DNA of 64,000 bases. Origin: CAVZOY01 sp963777095 (lineage in GTDB: Bacteria; Actinomycetota; Actinomycetes; Mycobacteriales; Geodermatophilaceae). Positions 9,087 to 19,477 of the stretch are shown here, in pieces (the first letter of the stretch is position 1; each line of letters opens with the position of its first letter). Where the stretch lies: positions 620,001-684,000 of the forward strand of contig CAVZOY010000006.1 in assembly GCA_963777095.1 (NCBI GenBank), in the 5' to 3' direction. The notes under the pieces were generated by a model. It worked only from the letters and a program-made list of their open reading frames with translations. It was not told the DNA's origin and made no database searches. A program made the position numbers and the translations under genes.

Positions 9087-10603
9087 TGGGCCACCTCGGC
9101 CTTGTCGTTGCGCGCCGCCCGCGCCGCCACGCGGCGCTTGCGGGCCGAACGCACGACCGGGCCGAGGGTCACGAGCACGATCAGGGCCATCAGACCGAGG
9201 ACGATCGGATCGTTGAGCCAGGTCCAGCCGTCCAGGGAGTAGGACAGGAAAAGGTACCGCTCAGCGATTCCGCCGAGAACGACAGCGAGCAGGAAGGGCA
9301 CCCGCGGCCAGTCCCAGTGGATGCAGATGACACCGAACGCGGCGGCGGCGAGCATCACGACGATGTCGGCCGGGTTGTTGTTCGCGGTGAACGCGCCGAT
9401 CGAGAGCAGGATCAGCAGGAAGGGGACCAGCCAGGTCCCGCGCAGGAACGACAGCTTGACCAGCTGCTTGATCAGCAGGAACGACACGATGACCGCGATG
9501 ACGTTGGAGATCACGGTGATCCACACCAGCGAGAAGGTCACGTCCACGTTCGTCGTGAGCATCTCGGGCCCCGGCTGCAGGCCGGCGATGATGAACGCGC
9601 CCAGCAGCACCGCCATGGAGACGCTGCCCGGGATGCCGAACGCGATCGTCGGGATCAGCGAGCCGGAGTCCTTGGCGTTGTTGTTCGCCCCGGCGGCGAT
9701 CACGCCCTCCATCGATCCCTTGCCGAACTCCTCGGGGTGCTTGGAGGCCTGGCGCGCGGAGCCGTAGGCGATGAACTGCGAGACGGAACCACCCAGGCCG
9801 GGGATGACACCGACACCGACCCCGATCAGGCTCGAGCGCAGGACGACCTTCCAGTGCATGAACGTCTCCCGCACGCCCCGGGCCATCCCGGCGTACGGGT
9901 CGGCGGTGGCGGACTTCGTCGCGATGCTCGCCTTGCTCAGCATCAGCTGCAGCAGCTCCGCGCCACCGAAGAGGCCGACGACCAGGGCGACGAGGTTGAT
10001 GCCGTCCCAGAGGTACAGCTGGTCGAAGGCGTAGCGCGGCACACCGGCCTGCGCATCCAGGCCCACCATCGAGACCATGAAGCCGGCCGCGGCCATGATC
10101 AGGCCCTTGACGATCGACCGGCCGGAGAGCGCGACCACGAAGCTCAGGCCCAGGATCGTGAGCATGAAGAACTCCGGTGGCCCCAGGGCCAGCACCAGCG
10201 GTCGCATGACGGGGACCGCCAGGGCGAGCAGGAAGGCGCCGAGGACACCCGCCAGGGCGGAGCCCACCAGGGCGCCGGCCAGCGCGCGTCCGGCCTGCCC
10301 CTTCCTCGTCATCGGATAGCCGTCGAGCACGGTCGCGGCCGACGTCGCCTCCCCGGGGACGCCGAGGAGCACGGACGTGATGTCGCCGGTCGTCGCGCTG
10401 GCGGCCAGCATCCCCAGCAGGAACGCGAACGCCTGCACGGGCTCCATGTAGAAGGTGAACGGCAGCATGAGCGCGAGGCTGACCGATCCACCGAGGCCCG
10501 GAAGGATGCCGACGGCGAAGCCGATGGCGATGCCGACGAGCATCGTCAAGAAGGTGAGGGGTTCGAAGATCCCCAGCAGGCTGCTGAAGAAGGTCTCGAG
10601 CAT
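9083..10603 (-). CDS. tctA: Tripartite tricarboxylate transporter large permease TctA
   Basis: Intact, 506 residues, about 12 hydrophobic segments. It has the family repeats GILPGLGGSVSLAL near residue 34 and GVIPGLGGSVSQFIAYG near residue 260, plus the conserved SGSLIPTIAFGIPGS. It is the channel-forming subunit of the TTT system, which moves tri- or dicarboxylates delivered by a TctC binding protein. It follows the isochorismatase-like gene by about 34 bases and overlaps tctB, so the three probably form one leftward transcript from site b. No frame break. Confidence 0.93.
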   Translation of the reverse strand: MLETFFSSLLGIFEPLTFLTMLVGIAIGFAVGILPGLGGSVSLALMLPFTFYMEPVQAFAFLLGMLAASATTGDITSVLLGVPGEATSAATVLDGYPMTRKGQAGRALAGALVGSALAGVLGAFLLALAVPVMRPLVLALGPPEFFMLTILGLSFVVALSGRSIVKGLIMAAAGFMVSMVGLDAQAGVPRYAFDQLYLWDGINLVALVVGLFGGAELLQLMLSKASIATKSATADPYAGMARGVRETFMHWKVVLRSSLIGVGVGVIPGLGGSVSQFIAYGSARQASKHPEEFGKGSMEGVIAAGANNNAKDSGSLIPTIAFGIPGSVSMAVLLGAFIIAGLQPGPEMLTTNVDVTFSLVWITVISNVIAVIVSFLLIKQLVKLSFLRGTWLVPFLLILLSIGAFTANNNPADIVVMLAAAAFGVICIHWDWPRVPFLLAVVLGGIAERYLFLSYSLDGWTWLNDPIVLGLMALIVLVTLGPVVRSARKRRVAARAARNDKAEVAQ

Positions 10604-10636
10604 GAGGTGGTCCTCGGGATCCGGTTAAGGGGCGCG

Positions 10637-11317
10637 TCAGCGGGAGAGGTGGCCGAGCACCTCGTCGAGGTGCAGCACCGCGGCGTACTTGAGGTTCATG
10701 TCGAAGAGATTCACCTTGTGGGACAGCGTGCTCCGGTCGAAGACGGCCTCCTCGACCACGGCGACCTTGAAGCCCGCTGAGTAGGCGTCTACCACGCTGG
10801 CGCGGACGCAGCCACTGGTGGACTCCCCGGCCACGAAGAGCGTGTCGACGTCCAGCTGCCGCAGCCACGTGGAGACCGGCGTGCCGAAGAAGGCGCTCGC
10901 CCGGCTCTTGCGCACCATGAGCTCGCCGTCGAGCGGGGCGAGAGACGGCATGAAGGCGTAGCCGGCGACGTCGTCCTCACCCTCGACCCGGGACCGCTGG
11001 GTCGCCGCGCCGAGCCGGGAACCCGGGCGCGCCTCACCGGTCGTGTGGACCACCGGGATGCCTGCCTCGCGCGCTCCGGTCAGCAGCTTCTCGAGCGACG
11101 GCAGCGACTCCCACGCGTTGATACCGCAGGTGGCCGGCCACTCGTCGATGGCCTCGGCCAGCGGCTGCGGCCGGTCCCCGAAGACCTTCGCGTAGCAGTC
11201 GATCATCAGCAGCGCCGGACGGGTGCCCAGCGGACGGTCCTTCTCGTACCGGCTCGCGATCAGGCGCTCGTCGGGGCCGATGACGTCGTCCCAGCAGTGC
11301 TCGGTGCCTCGTCCCAC
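10637..11317 (-). CDS. Isochorismatase-family cysteine hydrolase (N-carbamoylsarcosine amidase-like)
   Basis: The GTG at 11317 is preceded by AGGAGG at nine bases; the frame opens to 11380 without such support. 226 residues. The catalytic triad is visible: Asp in ALLMIDCYAKVF, Lys in VRKSRASAFFGT, and the nucleophile Cys in GESTSGCVRASVVDAY. The C-terminal region (NLFDMNLKYAAV) resembles N-carbamoylsarcosine amidohydrolases and maleamate amidases, which hydrolyse amide or carbamoyl nitrogen. With hyuA/hyuB in the same regulon, an N-carbamoyl acid released by ring opening is an attractive substrate, but this is inference. First gene of the leftward site-b unit with tctA and tctB. Confidence 0.83.
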   Translation of the reverse strand: MGRGTEHCWDDVIGPDERLIASRYEKDRPLGTRPALLMIDCYAKVFGDRPQPLAEAIDEWPATCGINAWESLPSLEKLLTGAREAGIPVVHTTGEARPGSRLGAATQRSRVEGEDDVAGYAFMPSLAPLDGELMVRKSRASAFFGTPVSTWLRQLDVDTLFVAGESTSGCVRASVVDAYSAGFKVAVVEEAVFDRSTLSHKVNLFDMNLKYAAVLHLDEVLGHLSR

Positions 11318-11421
11318 TTGTGGTCGCCTCCTGTTTGGCACCGTTGCCACGCGCCGTGCCACGAGAGTGGCCGGCGTCATATCGGGGCTCTACTGAATCA
11401 CGCCCGCGGTGCGATGGTCCA

Positions 11422-11456
11422 TAGGTCTTACCAATGGACTTCAGCTGCCGTATGGT
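11422..11456. promoter_or_regulatory. Divergent promoter region with GntR/FadR-type operator, site b
   Basis: The near-palindrome AGGTCTTACCA (11423-11433) differs from the other sites only at its first base. Rightward, TTACCA (11429-11434) could act as the -35, 17 bases from the -10 TATGGT (11451-11456). The CoA-transferase ATG lies 10 bases after the -10, implying a nearly or fully leaderless message. The leftward isochorismatase/tctAB unit starts about 105 bases away. One operator can thus govern two units. Confidence 0.68.
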
Positions 11457-11465
11457 CCCTGTCAC

Positions 11466-12620
11466 ATGAGCCCCCGGACGTCGCCCGAACGGGCCCTGCC
11501 GTTGACGGACGTGCGCGTGCTGGACCTCGGCTCGTACATCTCCGGCCCGTGCGCCGCGGTGCTGCTGGCGGAGATGGGCGCCGACGTCGTCAAGGTCGAG
11601 CCGCCGGCCGGCGACCCGTTCCGCAAGTGGGAGTCCGGCGGGCTGAACGCCACCTTCGTGGCCTTCAACCGGGGCAAGCGCAGCGTCGTGCTCGACCTCA
11701 AGACCGACGACGACCGCGCCCGGCTGCTCGAGCTGGTGCGGACCGCGGACGTCCTGGTCGAGAACTTCCGCCCCGGCGTCATGGAGCGGCTGGGCATCGG
11801 CTGGGACGTGCTGTCGGACCTCCGGCCGGAGCTCGTGCACTGCAGCATCAGCGGCTTCGGCAGCGGCGGCCCGTACGCGGCGATGCCGGCCTACGACGGC
11901 GTGGCGCTCGGCTACAGCGGTCTGGCCGGGCTGCTGCTGGACCCGGAGGACCCGCGGCTGCGCGGTCCGGCGCTGGCCGACGCGATCACCGGTCACTCCG
12001 CCGCGTTCGCCGTCCTGGCCGCGCTGCACGCGCGGCACCGCACCGGGCTGGGCGAGCACCTCGAGATCAGCATGCTCGGCGCACTCGTGCACTTCCTGCA
12101 CTCCGCCGTCGCCAAGAACATCGTCGAGGGCCGCGACGAGACCCCGTACCTGCGCCCGCACAGCTCGCAGGCCTACGTCTGGGCGACGCGGGACGACCGG
12201 CAGGTGCTGGTGCACATGTCCTCGCCGCCCAAGTTCTGGGAGGGGCTGTGCGCGGCGGTCGGTCGCGAGGACCTGGTCACCGACGAGCGGTACGAGAAGC
12301 GCAGCGGACGGCAGAAGCACTACGAGGCGCTGCGGGCCGAGCTGGCCCCGATATTCGCCGGCAAGGACCGGGACGAGTGGCTGCAGATCCTGCAGTCGCA
12401 CGGCGTCCCGTGCGCGCCGGTCAACGCCGTGAGCGAGGCGCTCCAGGACCCGCAACTGCAGCACCTGGGGATCATCGACGTCCTCGACGAGCCGGACATC
12501 GGGCCGATGCCGCAGATCCGGCCGCCCGCCCTCTTCGGGGGCATCGCGCTGCCGGCCGTGCGTCGGGCGCCCTATCTCGGGGAACACACCGACGAGGTGC
12601 TGGGGGTCGGGCATGAGTGA
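11466..12620 (+). CDS. CaiB/BaiF family (type III) CoA-transferase
   Basis: 384 residues from ATG 11466; no Shine-Dalgarno, and the -10 lies just upstream. The family pattern is full: VLDLGSYISGPCAAVLLAEMGADVVKVEPP at the N-terminus, NRGKRSVVLDLK, VENFRPGVMERLG, GFGSGGPYAAMPAYDGVALGYSGL with the catalytic Asp in the AYDG element, and a C-terminal PPALFGG block. These enzymes pass CoA from a donor thioester to an acid through an aspartyl-CoA intermediate. It heads an operon with the carboxyltransferase, BCCP and biotin carboxylase, suggesting that an acid is CoA-activated or a CoA ester recycled near a carboxylation step. Confidence 0.92.
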   Translation: MSPRTSPERALPLTDVRVLDLGSYISGPCAAVLLAEMGADVVKVEPPAGDPFRKWESGGLNATFVAFNRGKRSVVLDLKTDDDRARLLELVRTADVLVENFRPGVMERLGIGWDVLSDLRPELVHCSISGFGSGGPYAAMPAYDGVALGYSGLAGLLLDPEDPRLRGPALADAITGHSAAFAVLAALHARHRTGLGEHLEISMLGALVHFLHSAVAKNIVEGRDETPYLRPHSSQAYVWATRDDRQVLVHMSSPPKFWEGLCAAVGREDLVTDERYEKRSGRQKHYEALRAELAPIFAGKDRDEWLQILQSHGVPCAPVNAVSEALQDPQLQHLGIIDVLDEPDIGPMPQIRPPALFGGIALPAVRRAPYLGEHTDEVLGVGHE

Positions 12621-12673
12621 CGTCGTCGGGCCATCGGACCGAGCGACCGCTGGGACCGAGGTCGGTGATTGGC

Positions 12674-14155
12674 ATGAGTGAGTCAGTCCGGTTCGTGGAC
12701 ACGACGATTCGCGACGGCCAGGCGAGCCTGTGGGCGATGAACATGCGGACGCGGCACATGCTGCCGGCGATGCCGCACCTGGACGCCGCGGGCTTCGACG
12801 GCATGGAGTTCATCGCCACCGGCAGCCGGCTGAAGAAGTTCGTCCGGCACCTCAAGGAGAACCCCTGGGACTGGATCCGCCAGGGCGCGGCCGCGGCGAA
12901 GAACACCCCGCTGCGCTGGCACGGACCCATCGACGGGCCGAGCATGAGCGGCGCCGTCGTCCCGGAGGTCGGTGAGCTGCTGATCTCCAAGGCGGTCGAG
13001 CTCGGCATCCGGTACACGCGGACCGGCAACAACTGGAACAACTTCGACGCCGTCGCCACAGCAGATCCCCCGCTTCGAGCGCCTCGGCATGACGCCGGTC
13101 ATCAACGTCATGTACTCGGTCTCGCCGAAGCACACCGACGAGTACTTCGTCCGCAAGGCCAAGGAGGCCGGCGCGATCGCGCCGTACCGGCTCTGCTTCA
13201 AGGACGTCAGCGGCATGCTGACGCCGGAGCGCACCCGCACCCTGCTGCCGCAGATGATGGCCGCCGCCGGCGACCTCCCGTGGGAGTTCCACGGCCACTG
13301 CAACAACGGCCTCGGCCCGCTGAACGCGATCGAGGCGGTGAAGGCCGGCGTCCGCTACGTGCACACCGCCGTCCCGCCGCTGGCGAACGCCAACTCCCAG
13401 CCGTCGGTCTACAACGTCGCCGCCAACCTGCGCGAGCTCGGCTACGAGGTGGACGTCGACGAGGAGGTGCTGCGCCCGGCCACCGAGCACTTCACCGCGA
13501 TCGCCGAGCGCGAGGGCTTCCAGATCGGGGTGCCGTACGAGTACGACGCAGCGCCTGTACCGGCACCAGGTGCCCGGCGGGATGATCTCGAACCTGCAGT
13601 ACCAGCTGAAGCTGGCCGGGGTCGGCGACCGGCTGCCCGAGGTGCTGGAGGAGACCGAGCGCGTCCGGGCCGACTTCGGCTACCCGATCATGGTCACCCC
13701 GCTGTCCCAGTTCGTCGGCTCGCAGGCCGCGATCAACGTGATCGTCGGCAAGCGGTACGAGCAGGTCACCGACAAGACCATCGAGTACGCGCTCGGCCGG
13801 CACGGCGGCGACGAGGCGGTCGACGGGATGGACCCGGACGTCCGGCAGCGGATCCTCGACCGCCCGCGCGCCCGCGAGATCGAGGCCTACGAGCCGCCCC
13901 GGCTGACGCTGGCCGATCTGCGGGAGAAGTACGGCCGGGACACCCCGGACGAGGACCTGATCCTCATGAGCATCGTCGGGGACGACGCCGTCGAGGTGGT
14001 CGGCAGCGTGCGCGACCCACGACGGCCGATGCCGGCCGACACCCCGCTGCTGGAACTGCTCCGGCGGCTCGCCGAACAGGACCGGCACACGTTCGTGTCG
14101 CTGTCCCGGCCCGGACTTCACCGTGACCATGCGCAAGGCGGACGGCACGGCGTGA
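12674..14155 (+). CDS. Biotin-dependent carboxyltransferase subunit (PycB/OadA-like), three frame breaks
   Basis: ATG 12674; a GTG at 12617 is an alternative. The HMGL-type barrel begins FVDTTIRDGQASLWAMNMRT, close to the pyruvate carboxylase/oxaloacetate decarboxylase element. KDVSGML holds the carbamylated Lys position, FHGHCNNG gives the HxH metal ligands, and NANSQPS follows. The C-terminal half (MISNLQYQL...QFVGSQAAINV) is the PycB-like domain. Several conserved positions differ from true pyruvate carboxylases (MEFIATGSR in place of the Trp/Gly-rich stretch), so another substrate is likely. One-base insertions near 13060, 13548 and 14112 interrupt the frame; all correct to a continuous protein ending DFTVTMRKADGTA. 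Confidence 0.78.
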
Positions 14156-14176
14156 CCGCGCCGGAGGGAGGACGCG

Positions 14177-14683
14177 ATGGAGCTGACGCACGAGGACGTC
14201 GCGGCGATCCTCGACCTGATCGAGCGGACCGACGTCGAGTACCTCGAGGTCGAGGTCGGCGGGACGCGGATCGTGGCCGACCGGTCGGGCCGCACGGTGG
14301 CCGCGCGCGGAGCTGCTCCCGCCGCACCCCGGCGGCTCCGGTCCCGGCCCCGGCGCCCGCTCCGCCCCGGCCGCCGCCGCGCCCCCGGCACCGGCGCCGT
14401 CGGCGCCCCCCGCGCCGCCGTCCCCGGCGACGGCGGTGGACACCGATCTCGTCGTCGTCCCGGCGCCGATGGTGGGCGTCTTCTACCGGGCCCCCGAGCC
14501 CGGCGCGCCCCCGTTCGTCGAGGTCGGCACCCGGGTCGACGAGGGCGCGACGATGGGCCTCGTCGAGGTCATGAAGATGTTCAACGGCGTCACCGCGCCG
14601 GTCGCCGGCGAGGTCGTCGAGGTGCTCGCCGGCAACGACGAGTTCGTCGAGTTCGGCCAGCCGCTGTTCCGGCTGCGCCCGGC

Positions 14684-14687
<4 letters not shown>
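14177..14687 (+). CDS. accB: Biotin carboxyl carrier protein (frame break near 14309)
   Basis: ATG with GGAGGA upstream. The N-terminus MELTHEDVAAILDLIERTD resembles AccB. It is followed by an Ala/Pro-rich flexible linker (about residues 45-90) and a biotinyl domain with PAPMVGVFYRAPEPG and the biotinylation site EVMKMFN. The carrier swings biotin between the carboxylase and carboxyltransferase. A one-base insertion near 14309 separates TVAARG from ELLPPHPGGSG. Its stop overlaps the next start (GTGA), so translation is probably coupled to the biotin carboxylase. Confidence 0.84.
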
Positions 14688-16034
<1,347 letters not shown>

Positions 16035-16159
16035 CGGCGCCTACCGCGATGCGGAATTGCCCAGGTCACACCGGTGATCAAGCTCACCGGCAGAGCGGAA
16101 GTATATTAGCCAGGCTCAGTGCTCTACTGGTCGTAGAAAGCGATCAAAGGAGCACGACG

Positions 16160-16354
16160 ATGACCACTCTGAGCCTCGAGCGGCTGCACCTGCCCACCGG
16201 CGGGAGCTCGCTCGTCCACCGGCTGCGCACCGGCGCCGCCTCGTGGAGCGCGCTGGTGGCCCGCTCGATCGAGACGAGCCGGGCCTACGACGCCGCCCCC
16301 ACGACGAGCGCCCGCCACAAGGTCCTGGCCCAGTTCGCCGACACCGGCGCCTGA
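16160..16354 (+). CDS. Small protein of unknown function (64 aa)
   Basis: ATG with AAAGGAG eight bases upstream and a -10-like TATATT at 16102-16107, so it may have its own promoter 125 bases after the biotin carboxylase gene. The 64-residue product is soluble, basic in the middle, and has no Cys, signal peptide or membrane segment. I do not recognise the family. The segment LVARSIETSRAYDAA looks helical. A hairpin terminator follows at once, marking the end of the rightward unit. Confidence 0.55.
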   Translation: MTTLSLERLHLPTGGSSLVHRLRTGAASWSALVARSIETSRAYDAAPTTSARHKVLAQFADTGA

Positions 16355-16374
16355 CCAGCTCCTCAGCACCACCG

Positions 16375-16406
16375 CGCCGCCGCCCTCGACGACGAGGACG
16401 GCGGCG
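16375..16406. terminator. Bidirectional hairpin terminator
   Basis: A near-perfect inverted repeat (CGCCGCCGCCCTCG against CGAGGACGGCGGCG) lies between two convergent genes: the small protein ending at 16354 and the SDR gene ending at 16444. It has no T-run. Confidence 0.6.
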
Positions 16407-16443
16407 CTGTCGCGTTCCGGGGGACTCGAGTGCAGAGAGTCCG

Positions 16444-17230
16444 TCAGTGCATGTGGCTGCCGCCGTCGACCACCAGCGTCTGCCCGGTGACGAAGTCGCT
16501 CTCCGGGCCGAGCATGAACCGCACCGCGCCGACGACGTCCGGCGGCAGCATCACCCGCTGGATCGCCCGACCGCCCACCTGGGTCTGCCGGTAGGCGAGC
16601 GTCCCCTCGTCCGGGGTCTCCTCGGACAGCGTGCTCCCGGGTGCCACGCAGTTGACCCGGATCCCGTGCGGCCCGACCTCGCGGGCGAGCACCTTGGTGA
16701 AGCCGAGGATCGCCGCCTTGCTCGTCACGTAGTGGATCCGGCTCGCCGACCCCTTGAGCGCCGTCCCCGAGCTGATGTTGACGATCTTGCCGTAGCCGGC
16801 GGCCCGCATCGCCGGGATCACCGCCTTGCAGACCTGCCAGGTGCCGCGCACGTTCACCCGCATCATCAGGTCCCACTCGTCGAGGGTGATCTCGTCGAAC
16901 GGCGCCCGGGACATCGGCACCACGGAGAAGACGGCGGCGTTGTTGACCAGGCCGGTGATCGTGCCGAACTCCGCGAGCGTGCCCTCGACCATCGCGGCCA
17001 GGTCGTCCTCGTTCGAGACGTCGGCGCGGAAGCGCCAGCGCCCGCCCTCCGGACTCGCGCAGCTCACCGGCCAGCTTCTCCGCGCCGTCCCCGTCGAGGT
17101 CGACGACCACGACGGCGGCGCCCTCGGACACCAGCGCGCGGGCGTAGGCGGCACCGATGCCGTGCGCGGCCCCGGTGATGACCACGACGGCGTCCGCGAT
17201 GGTGCGGACCTCCTCGGTCGCCTCGCTCAT
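16444..17230 (-). CDS. Short-chain dehydrogenase/reductase (frame break near 17050)
   Basis: A classical SDR of about 260 residues: cofactor motif TGAAHGIG near residue 20, DVSNEDDL (adenine-ring contact), VNNAAVF, catalytic Ser in NISSGT, and YVTSK with the catalytic Tyr and Lys. An acidic DLDGDG after beta-2 suggests NAD(H). The start overlaps the aldehyde dehydrogenase stop (ATGA), so both form one transcript from site c. A one-base insertion near 17050 separates GELRES from EGGRWRFRADV. Probably oxidises an alcohol to feed the pathway; substrate unknown. Confidence 0.85.
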
Positions 17231-18693
17231 CGCAGCGTCACCGTGACCGACTGCTCGCGGCCGTAGCTGAGCAGCTCGTCGAGAGCGCTCTCCTTGCCGA
17301 TGCCGCTCTGCTTGAACCCGCCGAACGGCGACCCGATGGGCCGCTTGCCCGTGCCGTTGATCGAGATGTACCCGGACTGGATCCGCCGCGCCGTGCGCAG
17401 CGCCAGCGAGATGTCGTTCGTCCAGATGTTGCCGGTCAGGCCGACGTCGAGGCTGTTGACCTGCTCGAGCATGTCCTCGTAGTCGCGCCAGGTGAGCACC
17501 GACATGACCGGCCCGAAGATCTCCTCGCGGGCGATCCGCATGCTCATGTCCACCTGCGAGAAGACCGTCGGCTCGACGTAGAAGCCGCGGTCGAGGCCCT
17601 CCGGGCGGCCGCCGCCGTAGAGCAGCTTGGCGCCCTCCTCGACGCCGCTGGCGATGAGCGCGGTGACCTTGTCGTAGTGCGACTTGAAGGCCAACGGGCC
17701 CATGTCGGTGTCGTCGGCCATCGGATCGCCGATCTTCAGCTTCGACACCGCCTCGACCAGCCCGGTCAGGAACTCGTCGGCGACGTCCTCGTGCACGAAG
17801 ATCCGCGAGGCCGAGCCGCAGGACTGGCCCATGCAGCGGGCCAGGTTCATCGCGGCCACCGCGGCCTTGGCGGTGGTGGCGATGTCGGCGTCCGGGAAGA
17901 CGATGAGCGGGTTCTTGCCGCCGAGCTCCAGGCTCAGGTGCTTGATCTGCTCGTTGCCGAGCGCGGCCACGCGCTGGCCCGTCGCGACGCTGCCGGTGAA
18001 GGCGACCCGCGGCACCCGCGGGTGCCCGGCGAGCGCGGCGCCGGCGGTGGCGCCGTTGCCCGTGATGACCTGGAAGACGCCGGCCGGGAAGAGGTCCTGG
18101 ACCAGCTCACCGAGGCGCAGCGCCGACAGCGAGGTCTGCTCGCCCGGCTTCACGATGACGGCGCAGCCCGCGGCCAGCGGGGCGGCCGACTTGGCGGAGG
18201 CGAACTTGATCGGGTGGTTGAACGGCACGATCCGCGCGACCACCGGGTACGGCACGAACTCGGTGAAGGTCAGGGCGTCGGGGCCGCTGGGGATCGTGCG
18301 GCCCTTGGTCTCGCCGCCGAGGCCGGCGAAGTAGCGGATCTCGCCGATGGCGCCCTGGACGTCGGCCCGCATGCTGCTGATCGGGTTGCCCGAGTCGATC
18401 GCGTCGAGGTGGGCGAGCTCCTCGAGGTTGTCCTCGAGCACCTGGGCGTACTGGCGCAGCACCGCCGCGCGCTGCGTCCAGGTGCGGTCGCGCCAGGCCT
18501 GGCCGGCCTTCTCGGCCGCCCGGACGGCGCGGTCGACGTCCTCGGCCGTGGCGTCGGGGACCGAGCCGATGACCTCCTCCGTCGCCGGGTTCACCGACGG
18601 GAGGCTCGCTCCCCCGGTCGCCTCGACGAGCTCACCACCGATCAGCATTCCGCGGAAGGGGACCTGCTGCTCCGAAGTGGCCTGGTCGGCCAT
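17227..18693 (-). CDS. Aldehyde dehydrogenase family protein
   Basis: Intact, 488 residues from ATG 18693. It has the NAD-binding FTGSVATGQ, catalytic Glu in LELGGKNP, nucleophile Cys in MGQSCGSASR, and the late EEIFGPVMSVL and PFGGFKQSGIG motifs. It oxidises an aldehyde to its acid with NAD(P)+. The reading frame stays open upstream through the promoter into the methyltransferase gene; I place the start at 18693 because homology begins there and an operator-promoter lies about 80 bases upstream. First gene of the site-c unit with the SDR. Confidence 0.92.
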   Translation of the reverse strand: MADQATSEQQVPFRGMLIGGELVEATGGASLPSVNPATEEVIGSVPDATAEDVDRAVRAAEKAGQAWRDRTWTQRAAVLRQYAQVLEDNLEELAHLDAIDSGNPISSMRADVQGAIGEIRYFAGLGGETKGRTIPSGPDALTFTEFVPYPVVARIVPFNHPIKFASAKSAAPLAAGCAVIVKPGEQTSLSALRLGELVQDLFPAGVFQVITGNGATAGAALAGHPRVPRVAFTGSVATGQRVAALGNEQIKHLSLELGGKNPLIVFPDADIATTAKAAVAAMNLARCMGQSCGSASRIFVHEDVADEFLTGLVEAVSKLKIGDPMADDTDMGPLAFKSHYDKVTALIASGVEEGAKLLYGGGRPEGLDRGFYVEPTVFSQVDMSMRIAREEIFGPVMSVLTWRDYEDMLEQVNSLDVGLTGNIWTNDISLALRTARRIQSGYISINGTGKRPIGSPFGGFKQSGIGKESALDELLSYGREQSVTVTLR

Positions 18694-18764
18694 GCGCGCA
18701 CCATCCGTTCGCTCGTCGTCGGGCTCGGACTGCGGTCCAGCGCTCGCACGGGCACTTTGGACCA

Positions 18765-18802
18765 TTGGTAGGACCATAAGCCTCCTGTGAGGCGTGGCAC
18801 AA
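18765..18802 (-). promoter_or_regulatory. Promoter with GntR/FadR-type operator, site c
   Basis: Read on the minus strand: -35 TTGTGC (18797-18802), an 18-base spacer, and -10 TATGGT (18773-18778) overlapped by the palindrome TGGTCCTACCA (18766-18776). The spacing is identical to sites a and e. It drives the aldehyde dehydrogenase-SDR unit and lies within the intergenic tail after the methyltransferase gene. Confidence 0.75.
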
Positions 18803-18808
18803 GGTGCG

Positions 18809-19477
18809 TCAGAGCCGGCGCGTCGGAGCCAGGACAGCAGCACGGTGGAGAGCAGCCGCCAGGGGGTGTCGGCCTCGGTCAGACCGGCCGCCGCCAGAGC
18901 CTCCAGGTGCGCCTCGACCGTGTGGCTGCCCCGGTTCTTGGCGCGCACCGGTGCCGTCGACTCCGACTGGTCGTAGAAGCGGGGCGTGACCTGGTCGTAG
19001 CGGGCGCCCCAGGGCTCCGACGTCGCCACGTGGTCCAGGTTCACCAGCCAGCCGCCGGGCCGCAGGATGCCGGCGACCTCCCGGTAGAACGGTCCCAGTT
19101 CCTCGGGGCCGAGGCCGTGGGTGGCGCGGGCGCAGACGACCACGTCCGCCGAGGCGCGTGCCACGCCGGGGTCCCGCATGTCGGCGACGAGGTAGTCCAC
19201 CCGGTCCCCGAAGCGGGCCAGCGTCGTCCGTGCGTGCCGCTCCATCTCCCGGGAGCTGTCCGACCACAGCCCGCGGGCCGCGGGAAAGGCGTCGAGGAAC
19301 TCGGCGAGGAACGTGCCCGCGCCGCCGGCGAGCTCCAGCACCGAGCCCGGCTGGGTGTCGAGACCGACGATGGCGACGGCGAGCTCGCGAGCCGTCGCGG
19401 AGCACCGGGCGCCGGGCGTCCTTGGCCACCCAGCGGTCGACGCGCGCCGGGTCGTTCCAGTCCTCGCCGTCAGTCAC
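18809..19477 (-). CDS. Class I SAM-dependent methyltransferase (frame break near 19389; 3' end uncertain)
   Basis: GTG start overlaps the stop of the nitrile-hydratase-like alpha subunit (GTGA). After a one-base insertion near 19389 the protein reads VLELAGGAGTFLAEFL, the SAM-binding motif I. DRVDYLVADMRD and LRPGGWLVNLDH follow. The corrected frame has no stop before the aldehyde dehydrogenase; the stop at 18809 is in another frame, so the last residues are unsure. A methyltransferase at the end of a hydantoinase/nitrile-hydratase operon could modify the substrate or a cofactor. The family does not reveal the acceptor. Confidence 0.65.
   Translation of the reverse strand: MTDGEDWNDPARVDRWVAKDARRPVLRDGSRARRRHRRSRHPAGLGAGARRRRGHVPRRVPRRLSRGPRAVVGQLPGDGAARTDDAGPLRGPGGLPRRRHAGPRRGTRLGGRGRLRPRHPRPRPRGTGTVLPGGRRHPAARRLAGEPGPRGDVGALGRPLRPGHAPLLRPVGVDGTGARQEPGQPHGRGAPGGSGGGRSDRGRHPLAAALHRAAVLAPTRRL

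Noticed and set aside
17227..19341. A 704-codon frame that would fuse the methyltransferase to the aldehyde dehydrogenase
   Set aside because: The joining segment runs through promoter/operator c, and aldehyde dehydrogenase homology begins at 18693. The fusion is an artefact of a frame with no chance stop.
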